64,000 nucleotides of DNA, from the NCBI GenBank assembly GCA_003260075.1, contig QLIY01000034.1:167312-231311 (forward strand), read 5' to 3'. The stretch comes from Phallusia mammillata (taxonomy: Eukaryota; Chordata; Ascidiacea; Phlebobranchia; Ascidiidae). The position numbers and the translations under genes are program-made. Below are positions 31,301 through 43,639 of the stretch, one piece after another. How positions within the stretch are numbered: the first letter of the stretch is position 1; each line of letters starts with the position of its first letter. The notes under the pieces are model-generated. The model had not been told where the DNA came from and did not search any database. It worked only from the letters and a program-made list of their open reading frames with translations.

Positions 31301-34300
31301 TCGAACACTTTATATGTACTATAAGGTGGCATGTTTGTGAACAAACTTTACGAGTGCACTTTTGTCATTGTTTGAGCGTTTCGGGAAAGCCACTGTTTGT
31401 CACAGTATAGAAACAATTGCATGTGAAAAGTGTTTTTTAAGCTTTTCACACATACAGTTCAACTAAACACCAGTACAACTACAAGCGAGTGATAAGGCAC
31501 TAAAACTTACAATTTGAGAGATTTTTGTGATTAGATGTGGAAATTAAGCACAAAATATGGTAATTTCACATAAATAACACAAACAGGATCAATTCAACTA
31601 TTATTGACTACACAACTTATAATTTTGCGACCTTAGTGTGCCGTTTATACTTTGTTCAAATTGGCCCTAATGGCGTTTACCCAAAGCCCAAAATTACATC
31701 TAATAATCTTTTAATCTTGGAAATTTTTCAGATTTAGACAAAACTATCAAGATATAAACTATTAAGATATAGTTAGAAACTTATTACAGCAGCAAATCTA
31801 ATTTAGTCTGCAATTTCCCATTGTCGCTTGTGCTTAATATAAAATTAATATCGCTTTCCGAAAACCAAAAAGTTTCGATATAAGTTATGAATAAACGTCA
31901 AAACAAGCTACTTCAAACCAATCTGTTTAATACGAAACGATACTGTTTTATGTATTTATGTATAATACAAACATTTTTATGGTTCCGAAATTTTTGGCAA
32001 CACATAAGTTAATGTAGCCGCTCAAGAAATAAGTGCCACAACGAACCGTGTTGAACTTAAACATACATTTAGTAAACATGCGTGACAAATGGTTAAAACT
32101 AATGTCAAAAGGGTTTAACACTTAATAAAGTCCTAAAATAAAGACAAAACTAAGAATATTGTTTCCAGATATAACTTAGATAAACCTTTGTATTATGCTC
32201 CACGTCGATTTATTAATAGTCCACTTGTTACGCGCATCACAGTTTTTCTGAAATAGATAACGAATGACTATTTCTGGAAATTTATAGCTTCCTGGACCTA
32301 GGCCATTGTCCCATTTCGGGTCAAACAAAATCCCCCTCGTGCCAATGTGTTTGAAATAAAATGAGTAAGAGTTTCTGTTCCTTTGTAAATATTTAAATAT
32401 ATTTTCGTGTGGTAGAAGTCACTCCACGACCCGTCTAATAATATTTGCAAACAATATGGGACACACATTGGTTTTTATTCAGACAGGCTAAACATAGTTT
32501 TAAATCCAGCGGGCATCCTAAAGTGTTGTTTTCTTTAAACATTTCGTATAAACTTTTCACACGTTTTTTTACATTCTTGAATTATACGTATCATTGCTTT
32601 CCCAATATAATTTGACATGTGCTATGCCACATAAATAATTGTCTTTATAATACGGCAATTCGCGTTGATAATCTTACCTTAATTAAAACATTGTTAGACT
32701 GAATCTTTGCCCTAATTGTTTCATATTAAAATTATTAATTTCCGAACCTAAAAGTTAATAATGTTGTTAAATTCTGCTGAATGAAAAATATGAGAATTTT
32801 CCAGCTTGAATAAAAAATATAGATTTCGCCGGTAAGTCTTGTATTAAATCGTGTTGGCGCCACGTGTTTTTATACTCTGTGTTATCAACCGCATTAAAGG
32901 CTGCAAATGGTATTTAGGGACAGTAGATTCACTTTAAAAAATACGAAGGCAGTTTTCTTTTTCAGAAGAGAGGGTTTCTTTTCCAGAACAACATGTTTTA
33001 CCAGTTAATTGTCAAATACAGTTTTGTCTGTTTAGATAATAAAGTCAGCATAAGCATACTGAAACATTCTGAGCATCCCACTAACAAACTATTTACAAAA
33101 AAGGATTATGTGTTGGTCCAAATTATTGTTTAACCATGTAAGACAGCACTCGAATGTAGCCTAGGTCTTGAATTTCGAAAAGGACTGTCACGGTGTTGGA
33201 TTTAAGGACCTACATTACGTTCAAACTGAAAATCTGTCAACAACTTATTCATTAATGTCACCCTGTTTATCCTGTCGATCGCAAAACACAATATGTTGTT
33301 TTATGTGATTGCTTAGGCTACAAGGTGTCGAAACAATATTTTGATTCAACTATTTTGGTTATGTTTGCCAAAGTTTGCAAGCCATTTGGCACACATTCTC
33401 ACACGCAAGTCCGCTTGGATGCTTCGCTTTATTGACGTTGTAACATACGTGTCGTAATTATATGTCTCTACAACACAATTAGAAAGAGACTGTAAATAAT
33501 GTAAGTGTGGTTTTTATCAACGAACTTGGCGTAGGTTACGTACCGAAGAACGACATTTTACTCGACTTACCCATTAAAGAAACGAATCAATGCCCTATCG
33601 CCTGCACGTTTTTCGCTACTCGTAAACTAATCAATCGAAGTGACGCACGTATCTATTGTCTTCATAAATTCATTTGCATTTATTCTCAACATTGTCGTCA
33701 CATCGGGAAACTAATTACACCTAATATGTTTTTCAGTTGATACATCAATATTCCTGAATTCTGCAAAATAGCTTCACGTCAAGAATTTCCCAGCACGTTT
33801 ATCAAGGTAATTACAAAATAAATTAACTCACATTATATTATGCTTGCATTTAAACCTCCTAAAGCCAAAGTATGCATCAATGAACTGTTGACATGCAAAT
33901 TTGGACATATTTTTGTAAAACTTTGTATCAAAGAAAACAATATACAAAACGTATTTTAATTTTAGTCTTTACCACAACGCACAAATTGGTGGTTCTTTTT
34001 TTGCGACGCGACGCTAAATCTTAAAGATTTGAATGAATAATTCAACTAATATTCCTTTTTAAACTAAGTGTAACATGCACAAAAAATGCGATACAAAAAT
34101 AAAAAATTACTGTCGTATCGAAATTTGCGTTTCAGACAGAATGACGTGTTTGAGTTTCGGTAAGGTCTTTTTACGTCACGAAACTTTCACGCGAGCATTT
34201 CAATTATGAACCGCGCTGATCTCCGGTGTAGTCTACTTATTTTTTTATAAGTGGTAAAAAATTGTTTATGGACAGGTAAGATAGGTTTAAAGACAGCCAT

Positions 34301-35059
34301 CAGTATACTGACTGTAGTCTATAGACTGTAGCGAGCTTAAAAGTGTATTTTTTAATTTAAAAAAAAATATATGTATATTTTTTGAAAATCCCTAAAGAAC
34401 ATACTTGTGTTAAAAAAATAGATTTTTGTCAGTTGGAAAATTGTTCAGAATATTTCTTTACCTTATTTTTTATTTCTGACAAAGGTAACCTTTTTAGTTT
34501 TATCCCTAGTTTAAGAAATAACGTTGGATAATACGATTGGCGAGATATTTTTGTTGCATCATTGTTTTCATTTTTGAAGTAAAGGAGTTTTACTATGAAT
34601 ATTTTTAAAGTAAAACTTTCATATTTTACGCGTTTGATTTATGTGCTTGGTTGCATTTTTTCTGATTTGTAATTTCTTTTACACAACGGATCCGGTTTAA
34701 TTTTTTTGTTTTTGTGTGCTACATTTATTAAATTTGCCTTCATATTTATTTTACTAACAACGTAAATAATTTTTAATGGCACAAAAATAATATTTCTGAC
34801 ACATTTTGAACAAAAAATATATTTTTGACACATTCTACACATTATCATAAATGTGTAAATAATATTGGCATTAATCAACCAATATTTAAAGTTCTTTTTT
34901 TTAAATATTTACATAATTTGCCATCAAACAAAAGATTTTTTTAAAACGGTCTTTCATCGATTGATTGTATTTCGCTGAGTTACAACTGTTTAATTAAATT
35001 TTTAAAACAACAGATTAAATAACATGCCCATTTCAACCAGCGTTTTATAAAGCCTGGTA
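28327..35059. other. Long AT-rich non-coding stretch
   Basis: No supported exon, RNA gene or transposon with recognisable ends. The ORF at 28564-28920 (118 codons) begins with a hydrophobic stretch (GCAVWLYLFIIYC) after a TATATATA run, but it ends without domain or splice evidence and is left uncalled. From about 31.1 to 35 kb the sequence is especially AT-rich. Confidence 0.45.
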
Positions 35060-35990
35060 ATCCGCGTCGAACCATCTACATTGTCATGCGTTACGCACAT
35101 CCGAATATATTTAAACATGGCTGCTGGTACAGCTTGCCCGATCTGCCTTGCCGTTGTAAAGGGAGTAAAACTAGAAGAGAGAACAGCCCATTGAAAGAAC
35201 GCAACGATTGTTTCGTCACACGCTGTAATGATGCACCTTTTTCTCTCCGCGCGCTTGTTTACTCTCTTTCATTCTCTTTGATAGCATCGGAAAATCTCTC
35301 GCCTTTCCGTTCGTGCGCAAACACGCTGTTGGGCTTAGTCTAGTGCAAAATACTTGAGTTACTTCAGTGTTCGCCAGTTAGTGGGGTAGTGAGGCAGACC
35401 GTTGGTTTTCTTTATGATGCATTCCAAGGTGCATCGTTTGATAGCAGATGTCAAGTTGCAGCTCTGTCAGTTCAGTGTTTAGTAGTTTGGTTTGCTCTAT
35501 GCGCCTATGTAAATATTGATTTTGGTTTTTGGTGACAGTTGATCTACTCTATATCACTAAATCAAATACTCTGTGCAGTTTGTTTGCAGCAGTGGTATCA
35601 TTTTAGATTTTACAAACCGGTATCCTCACAATCAGGTACAGTTATGCAAAGGTAAGCACAGAAGAAGCCAAATACGGTTGTTTCGCAAAAACGACGGCCG
35701 CTGGGTGTGTAACCTTGCTCTGGAAAAACAATTAAAAGCCGAACGATGTGGTTTGTCCAGACGCATACAGTTTGAGCCGCGGTGCCTTCGTTATATCCTT
35801 CGCCGCGCAAAGAAAAAAAGACTTGTAATGCAATACATCCACGGGGCTTTGCCGGGGCGCGGCAAAAAAAGGCACACAGCCTCTGGTTAGATTTCTGATG
35901 ACGGTTTTATGTAGATGCTGTTTCCCGTTTTGCAGCGTGGTGCGATTACGCCATGTTCTTGTTCGGCTTTGATTGGTCATCACTGTTGCG
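35060..35990 (+). promoter_or_regulatory. GC-rich region, likely promoter and 5' exon area of the PCGF gene
   Basis: GC content and CpG frequency rise here, about 1-2 kb upstream of the PCGF start codon. CCGCGCGCTTG is followed by CT-rich sequence near 35247-35285. A candidate 5' UTR splice donor CAG-GTACAG lies near 35633. An ORF at 35573-35890 overlaps minus ORFs and is basic without a known domain, so I treat it as untranslated or chance. The exact start of transcription is unknown. Confidence 0.4.
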
Positions 35991-36458
35991 CCAGAAGCGT
36001 TGATTACCCACGTGCACAAATTTGCTGATTTGTTTACGAGAAACGTGTGCTTTTACGGTGGATATCGACTCGCCAGCTTTGTTAGCACTTACAAATTCCA
36101 CTTAAAGACTATGTTATCCACACATGGGTGCTTCTTTTAAAAGGCCCATTATTTCATTACAATCCACATAACAATGTCGTTTATAAAAGTTAAAGCTGCA
36201 AATTGGTGATTTCTAAACACCAGACGGAAAGCAAAGTGGATCAACAGGCTTGTTGCTTCGTGGCAGAATATAACTATGGAGGTGTAGTTTTACCATATTG
36301 GAGATACCTGAGGTTTCAGTGGCTGTATCATTTGTTGCGACAGAAAGTGAGAAAAATACCAATGTTTCAATGTGTTTTCGGGTCAGTTTCAGGAAACTCT
36401 CATCTCTACCCAAGTTAAAGTGGAAATCCAAATCCTTTTGAATTGGCTGTATTGATTG

Positions 36459-36962
36459 CGGTGCCTTCGAAAACTGCAGGTGCGCTAGATGCGCTTGGTC
36501 CGCTAGGTACTTCGCTTGGTAAACTACAGGTAACTCGTTTTAATTCAACAAAGCCTGTAAATAGTGCAGGTAACCTTTTTTGAAACGAGTAAACTCGTAG
36601 TTACTGCGACGTAACGTAATAATGCTGTATGTACTGTTTTTAAGGTTGGGTTAGGGTTGAGGTTAGGGTTAGGGTTAGGGTTAGGGTCAGGGATCAGAGT
36701 TTAGGGTTCAGAGTTTAGGGTTTTGGTTGTGTGTTGGGACTATCGTAACACTTTTCCAGCATTATTTGCGTGTTATAACGTTAACTGCAGTATTTATGAT
36801 TTGTCGCATAAAAACAGGACAGCTGTAGTATTTTCGAGTTATGTCGTACCTATTCTGAGTTTAATCGCACCAAAGAGAGTTACCTGCACTATTTTTAAGT
36901 TACGTTGCACGAAAAAAGGTTACCAAGCGCACCTAGCGCACCTGTAGTATTCGAAGGCACCC
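36459..36962. mobile_element. About 504-bp inverted-repeat transposon with telomere-like core
   Basis: About 40-bp terminal inverted repeats: GGTGCCTTCGAAAACTGCAG then GTGCGCTAGATGCGCTTGGT at the left, with the right end (36920-36962) matching in reverse at all but a few positions. The flanks TATTGATTG (36450-36458 and 36963-36971) form an 8-9 bp target duplication. The arms hold degenerate repeated units with TACTGCAGGTAAC or AGTGCAGGTAAC, making a fold-back structure, and the centre holds TTAGGG repeats. It lies just upstream of the first coding exon of the PCGF gene, probably in a 5' UTR intron. Confidence 0.85.
36644..36723 (+). repeat. Interstitial telomere-like (TTAGGG)n tract
   Basis: Four consecutive TTAGGG-type units plus degenerate ones (GGTTGGGTTAGGGTTGAGG at the start, then TTTAGGGTTCAGAG) form the core of the fold-back transposon. 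Metazoan-type telomere motif. Confidence 0.85.
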
Positions 36963-37053
36963 TATTGATTGGATTTGGGCGGTAGCACTGCATTAAGTTT
37001 TCTAGCAATGCATACATATTAGTTAAAAGTCACCTTATAATGTCTATGTTGCA

Positions 37054-37116
37054 GAAAAAATCGCTGAGTAAATACTATTTGAATACATTGTGGGTTAATA
37101 ATCAAAGATAAGTCAG
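37054..37116 (+). other. Probable 5' UTR part of the first coding exon of the PCGF gene
   Basis: A good acceptor (TATGTTGCAG, ending 37053) precedes a short leader with an in-frame TAA five codons before ATG 37117. This fits an upstream untranslated exon spliced onto this one. Confidence 0.5.
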
Positions 37117-40100
37117 ATGACTATGAACCGCAAAGTCAAACTGCGGGTCAGAGAACTGCATGACCATCTGACCTGCTTTTTGTGTGACGGCTACTTTATT
37201 GATGCCACTACGATCATCGAATGCCTACATTCTTGTAAGTACGAGATTTTTGTAAACAACCATACCTTATTTGTTCTTCCAAACTTTAACACGTGTATAT
37301 TTGTTCTTCCAAACGTTATTCTTCATTGTGTGAAAAACATGTTTTCATTTCAGTTTGCCGAACTTGTATTGTGCGCTATCTTACGGACCACAAATCCTGT
37401 CCAATTTGCAATGTGCAAGTCCACAAAACTCGTCCATTGCTCAACATCCGAAGTGACCAGACTTTACAAGAAATCGTTTACAACCTTGTACCGGATTTGA
37501 GAAAAAATGAAATGAAACGCAGACGCCAGTTTTGGAGCGACCATGAAATGATTAAATTTGACGGTAGGTTTCAAGTACCAAAGGTGTAAATTAATCAAAA
37601 TGGGACGCGCCGAGGAGGTCCACTTACAACTGCGACCGATATACAGCTTGTTTCAACCCTCTATGCGGGACATGTGTAAAAAAAAACATTAAGATCTAGT
37701 GTGGGCTTTTAACTCGCTGACTAACACGCTAAAACCTCTCACGGTTTATATACGCATGTTTTATTGGTTTTGACGTTTTTTACAGTAATGTGTCGCGGTC
37801 TAACACCTGAAGACTTAGGAGAAGTGGACGAAACAAAGACCAAAAAATCTACCAAAAAACTTTGTCTAACAATTGAACCATACAAAAGGTACAGATGCCG
37901 GATTTTACGATTTACAGTTTACACCATAATTGCAACCGAGTCGGCCCTGGTTAAAATCGCAGAATTCGAGTTGTGTGTGTGACTCATGATAAAATGTTTT
38001 TGTTTCTTTTCTTCAACGCTTTACAAACCCATTTTGTCAAATGTAATTTATTTGAATCAAATACAAAAACAACAACAACTTAATTTAGCGTTTCTGAAAA
38101 GAATGCTGAAATGTAAAAAAGGTGTCATTCAATATACAATCAAAGATAATAAAATGTTTTTATTTTGGACATATAGGTTTAAATGATAGCAACCGAGGCA
38201 ATTGGTTTTAGCTACATATTTTTCGCGTTTTATTAATTCATGTAATTGTGACATCACAGACGCAACAGGAAACTGGAACCCGGTAGCGAGTGGGCGGAAC
38301 TCGAAAAGGAAATGAGTAAACGCTACCTGAGGTGCTCACATGACGTGACTGTAAAACATTTGCACAAACTTATTCGCATGAAGTTCAAGGAGCCAGAAAA
38401 TGTGGAGGTATTAATTGGTTGTTTATCTAACTGTTTTCCTTTTTTTCTCAAAGGGCCTGGATCGAAACAAAGCAATTCGGGCAGTGAACAACATTTTAGC
38501 CTAACCTTTGTGATTAAATATATTAGTAAATATGCTTCGATTTTTGTGGTTTAAACAGTGACCAGTTTAATCACAAGTGTATAAGTAACGGGGTTCTACT
38601 TTCGTTTTAGGTGCTTATATTTTGCGGCGAAACCATCATTCCACAGACGTACACCCTAGGCGACGTTCTGGAGGTTTTTCCTTGTCCCATGGTAAACCGA
38701 AAACTGCTTTTTTGCATCAGTTAGAAAACAAATAGTTACATTTTTTTAAAATAATGATTGACGGCCACATGCGATATATTGAACGTTGTCTTATTACAGA
38801 ACCAAATCCTGGAATTGAAATACGGTTTGTTTGTTCCCAAATCTCTCAAACGTAAACGGCCTGCCTTCTGGGACAGCGTCGACATCGCAAGTCTTAAGAC
38901 TCAAGCCACACCAACTGTTAAGAAAGAAGCTACAAAAGCGAAAAAGCCTATTTCGGCTACACCGCAACTTAAAGCGTTTTTCAACAGTTTAAAGAAGTCG
39001 ACACCCAAAAGGCCAAAGTTGACAATAAAGACAAATGGAGAGCTGAAGACAAAACCTTCGATTATGGACAATTCGTTGGCTGTAGAAAATAGAGAAGACC
39101 ACGCAAAGATTGAGCTATTAAGTATGGTCCAGCTCACCACAGTGGAGAAGTCACCTTCCAAAAGTTCTTCCGATTCGGAGGTAACACCTCCGCCTATGTT
39201 GGAAAATGCTTCCCACAACGCCTCGAACGTGCTTGCAAAATCTACCACCGATCTTGAAAAATCCCCCAAACCCGCGATATCTCAAAGCGAAAACCATAGC
39301 AGCAACAAAAACGGCACATCACCGCAGCCGAAACGCACCTCGCCTAACGGGTCGAAATCGCAAGAGTCCAATGGGAAAAGCAACAAATCCAACAACGTTA
39401 AATGTTACGAAATGCTTGATATTCCAGTGGCTGAAGCGGTGCGACGAAAACCGCCCACACCCGTAGAAGTACCAGAAGTTGCTTCAAAAATCGTGGAACG
39501 CCCTTCGCAGGTCAACGCTTTAAGCAGTTCATTTCCAACTCCTACCACCACTATTACAGCTGTCAATGACGCTGTAACGGATTTAACGCCTTTCGTCCAA
39601 CGAAAGTCACCTAAACGTGACACAAAGGAAATACGACCAACACCTGGGCAGCAACCAAGGCAGCATCGACGCAAGCCCACCAATCCTACACAATATGCCG
39701 GAAACAGCAACACACCTCCAGTAAATCAAGATATACGTCGTCAAGGCGGCTTTGCACCCGCGATACCACCCAGCAACACACGACCCACGAACGACGATTA
39801 CCTAATGCTGGATAGTAATGCTAAAAGCGTATACGAAACTGTGCGAATCAACCCGCCGCCCAAAGGTGGACAGTTTATACTTCTTGCGCCTCCGAATAAT
39901 AATCACGATCCTATGGGTAATAATAGGCCACTTGCTCCACAGCCGCAACAGCAGCAGCAGCGAAAACCACCAACGCAGAATGGTTCGCAACCGCTTCGTA
40001 AAATAGAACCTCAACCGCCAAGGTCTATTCAGAAGGCACCACCCAATGGCAAAAGGCCGGGCTCTCAAGATCTAAGCAACCTTAGCAATGCAGCAGCCCA

Positions 40101-41640
40101 TCGGGTTGCTTTAGATGCGGTTAGAAGCACTATGGGAAGCGTAAAACTTCAAACTGACAGAAAACAAGCTCCTTCGAAAAGACCGATCCTACCCAAGACC
40201 ACATCGGCTAGTTTTTCACCATTGGTAGTCACAGGTATGGACGGAATCCCTCAGTTCGGCAACACCGGGCCCACAAGGAACATTTTTCAGAATGAGAAGG
40301 TTGTCTATCCGATGGGTAACCCGGTCAGCGCGCAAAACCAGCGACCTGTTGCCCCTAGCAATCCAATCCCCGCACCTAGCCGCCAGCAACAGATTCCAAA
40401 CAAACGACCAGCTAATTCATCCCAGCCCCCTGAAAGTACTGGGTTTAAGAACAAGTCACCTCGAAATAACCCACGTCCCATAACATCCAACACCCCGCCG
40501 TTTGTTTCAAACCAGCACGTATCCGTGAACGGTCGAAACCATACCGGAATTAACTCCACATCTACACAACACCGTAATATAGCACCTGCAACTTCAGTTC
40601 CAGGGAATAACAAACCATTTATTCAGACTCCTTCCAAGCTTCTTAACCCACCAACTGCTATATCGCGCACCAATCTGCTTTCTCACAGCTACAACAAGCC
40701 TAGTAAATCGCCACAAATGACCGCACTCACCCACAATCGCAATGAAAACAACCATCGCCGTGCCCAAGAGCCTCTTCAAAACGAACTGCTTAAAGCGACG
40801 CTTATGAACCAGCGTAGCGGCAGGACAGGCTTAAGTCCCCATGGAAAATTGTACGTCGACCAACGTAGCCAGGCATTAACTCAACCTATTAAGCCACACA
40901 AAACCCCACCATCTAAAGACCCCTACCAGCAAACCACTATAGAAAGAACCAAAGCCCTGGTGCAATCGCTTGCTCAGCAAAGTCAGAATCCGTCTACATC
41001 TGGTGTTGGAAATGTGGCAAGGAATGGACACAGCAAGCACGGCCAGCATGCTTCGACACACACGCCGTCTCCGAAACCAAGATCACAGAAACTTCCAGCT
41101 AATATGCGTCCTAGTCCGATAGAAGCCGCAAAACTAATCTATCAGATCAAAGAAAGCCAGCGTGTATTGAAAAATAGCTCCAGTGGCACCAGCAAGGCAG
41201 CCATACCAAATGCCACCAAGCGGCCTCATCAAAGAGCACGCTCTTCCTCCCGAGAGCTTCCATCTTTTCCAGTGGCAGTTCCTCCAGCTGGGACAAAGAG
41301 TCCATGGTCTTCTCGTGGTTATCCAGCTCCTGCACACGCCGGACGTGACTTTTCGGAATCGGAATACCAACCTCCAATCAAGAAACACTTCTCGCAACCT
41401 CCCAAAGCTCACCAGTCTTCTAACTCTCCTCATTCAGGAAGCATACGCTCTCCCGGCACTAGCCGCCTTCCTCCTAACCAAACTCTTTCAAGTGATATGA
41501 TGCCTCTTGAACTAACTTCCAGGACAAGAAAGAGTTCGCAGTCAAGCGGGTCATCCATTTCTTCCCCAGCTCCTACTCCACCGGCGCCTCCTATACTAGG
41601 AGCAGATCAACCATTGTGTCTGGTAATGAAGAAGGCTTAA
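37117..41640 (+). CDS. Polycomb group RING finger protein (BMI1/MEL18/Psc family), 1166 aa
   Basis: Exons 37117-37234, 37354-37563, 37786-37888, 38260-38407, 38611-38691 and 38800-41640 join in frame, all GT-AG. An in-frame TAA upstream fixes the start at M1 or M3. Residues about 20-58 form a C3HC4 RING (C20, C23, C36, H38, C41, C44, C55, C58) with the family signatures [16 protein letters not shown] and [15 protein letters not shown]. Residues about 135-235 form the ubiquitin-like RAWUL domain ([33 protein letters not shown]). PCGF proteins pair with RING1 in PRC1 to monoubiquitinate histone H2A and silence genes; the RAWUL domain binds PHC or BCOR-type partners. Residues about 236-1166 form a Pro/Ser/Asn/Gln-rich disordered tail in one exon. 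Vertebrate BMI1 and MEL18 are about 330-340 aa, so the tail resembles fly Psc and Su(z)2. Which PCGF paralogue group it belongs to (PCGF2/4 is likeliest) needs a tree. Confidence 0.95.
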
Positions 41641-42107
41641 TAAGAGGCGACTGCAGTCGGCCATTAATTCAAGGCAATAGGCGTAGAATGCGTTGCCCTA
41701 CAAACCGAAGACACTGAACATGACTTACCGCAGCATATTGTGGATTGTTGGAAATCACAGTGGCTGTGTGCAGACAATGTATTAGTTGAGTTAGCTTGGC
41801 GTATTGTTGGGTATTTGCTTTGCCTTTGAATGTGGACAAATGGATAGCACATTGCAAAAAAATGTCTGGTTGAAACAGACAAGTTCCGCTAAATGTTGTG
41901 CTTCGTATGTTATCATCAATCAAAGTTATGTGCTCCGAAGTTTGTAACTTCATGTGATATTTTTTCGAATATGACATTCTTTGAAAAAAGTGTGCATATA
42001 CTGGCAATCCCGGATATGCCTCATACATCAGAACATGAATCCGTACATAAAATACGCCCTTCACGGTAATCCATTAGATTTTAGAACATTTTTGTTGTAG
42101 TTCTGCG

Positions 42108-42113
42108 AATAAA
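42108..42113 (+). terminator. Candidate polyadenylation signal of the PCGF gene
   Basis: AATAAA about 470 bases after the stop codon, the first clear one downstream. Confidence 0.45.
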
Positions 42114-43074
42114 AACGACTCTTTGGGAAGGACGCTTCATTTCAACCCCCTACAGGGGCTGGTCGTACAGAATACACTAATTTGTCCTAAAACGCTGTTT
42201 TTAGCGGATTAAAAGGCTTACAAGTTCCACATCCTTCTTTCGTTTTTCTAGCGCTATAATTTCCACAGTGGTTTATTTTAAGCTCCACCATTTCCAAAAG
42301 CCGACACTTTTAATGTGTCGCAGTTGTTATGGAAACAGTAAAACTCCAAAAAAATGCGATGTAACAGTACCTTTTGTGTTTGTTTGCTGTGAGTTTGACT
42401 ATTGTCACTTTTAATGCCCGAATCGTGTTCAGCAGATTAAAAATCATGTTGGATATTAACAACTTAAGATGGAAGCAAGTCTGTGGGCTGTCATTTTGTT
42501 AAGCACTGTAGCAAAAAGCAGAGAGCGTGTGCTATGATGTATTTTGTACTTCCAGTTCTTCAAGGGGGAAGCTGGATCAGTTTCGGTGCGATTCTTTTTT
42601 GCATTGTGTGTTCAGTTTCGTTGCTCCGCCAAGTTTCGTTTCGCGTTTCCTGTGTGCTGTTGTTCGTCTCGATTCACAGGCAACCAATACAATCTCGCGC
42701 GTTTGGAAAAAAGTTCTTTTAGAGTGCTCTACGTAGGAAGTTTGGTTGTTTACATGGAAGTTTTTAATTCGAACAGCTTGCAATGCGTCCCCTTTCGGTT
42801 TATACGTTTTTAACCAAGTCTGCATGGTTATAGAGTTGGAGGAGAAAAATAATCAATATAGGAGGAACCATTTGCGTAATCAATTGCATACAAACGACTC
42901 TGACATATATTTGACCTGTTGCAAACAATCTATAGTTCTGAAGCGCATGTGAAAACAGAAAACTGCGCTGTTGTTGTGCCCAATTTCAAATATTTTTTCC
43001 AAATTATTGTCTCGGTATCGTGATCTACTGTGAGGCAATGGACAAACAAAATAATTTAATCGATTATTTCACAT
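42114..43074. other. Intergenic, downstream of the PCGF gene
   Basis: Several overlapping short plus ORFs at 42483-42952 reflect a locally stop-poor stretch. None has a domain or splice context. Nothing else is supported. Confidence 0.4.
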
Positions 43075-43274
43075 AATGAGGTTTATCACGATTACGGATT
43101 CTTGTTTAATCTATTCGACCTGTTTAAAGCCGAAATTAGTATCGAATTCCAACACGAGATTGCCCTTTACAGTTTTAAGGGGGTCACAGGTCCCACTGAG
43201 TTTCTTGAAGGGGGCCACGAGGCCCAAAAGTTACTTTTAGGGGGCCACGATCCACAGAAGGCTGAGAACCACTG
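43075..43274 (+). repeat. hAT fragment related to 11586-12152
   Basis: Shares GATTACGGATTCTTGTTTA, TCTATTCGACCTGTTTAAAG and repeated AGGGGGCCACGA motifs with 11975-12152, and ends GAGAACCACTG. The left terminus is missing. Confidence 0.8.
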
Positions 43275-43600
43275 CTTTAGACACAGCGTCGGATGATACA
43301 ATCGCTGCAAATATAGATTAAATAACACAAAAGCCACCAAACGTGTCGAGGTATGAATAAACTGTTGCTGCCAGGGATACAACAAATTTTTAGCTCTTCC
43401 AGTAGTCTTTATTATAATTGTTAGCGAGGGAAACGATGAACGTTAAAACGGACGTTCTAAGACTGACAACTTATCGGTCGCTTTTGCACCATTGAGCTAG
43501 GTGATATCACTCGACCATTGATGCGCACCAGGTTTTTACCACCGCTGTTTTGTGTTTTTTCACCGCCCTTTTTGCCTTATCACCTACCCTGACATCTACC

Positions 43601-43632
43601 CTGATGAACGTGTCTCGTATGGGACATCGAAA
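43601..43632 (+). other. Hammerhead-ribozyme-like core (candidate)
   Basis: CTGATGA (43601-43607) and CGAAA (43628-43632) flank a stem of six to seven pairs (TGTCTC, 43611-43616, with GGGACA, 43621-43626) closed by GTAT. This is the order of a hammerhead catalytic core. I could not find convincing stems I and III, so it may be an inactive Penelope-type relic or coincidence. Confidence 0.3.
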
Positions 43633-43639
43633 GTGTTGC

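Noticed and set aside
35573-35890. 105-codon basic ORF in the GC-rich region upstream of the PCGF gene
   Set aside because: It overlaps two minus ORFs in a CpG-rich segment, shows no domain, and has no splice path joining it in frame to the RING exon. The in-frame TAA before ATG 37117 argues against an N-terminal extension.
38901-41433. Long minus-strand ORFs opposite the PCGF tail (up to 122 codons)
   Set aside because: They are antisense shadows of a long open coding exon with biased codons and have no motifs of their own.
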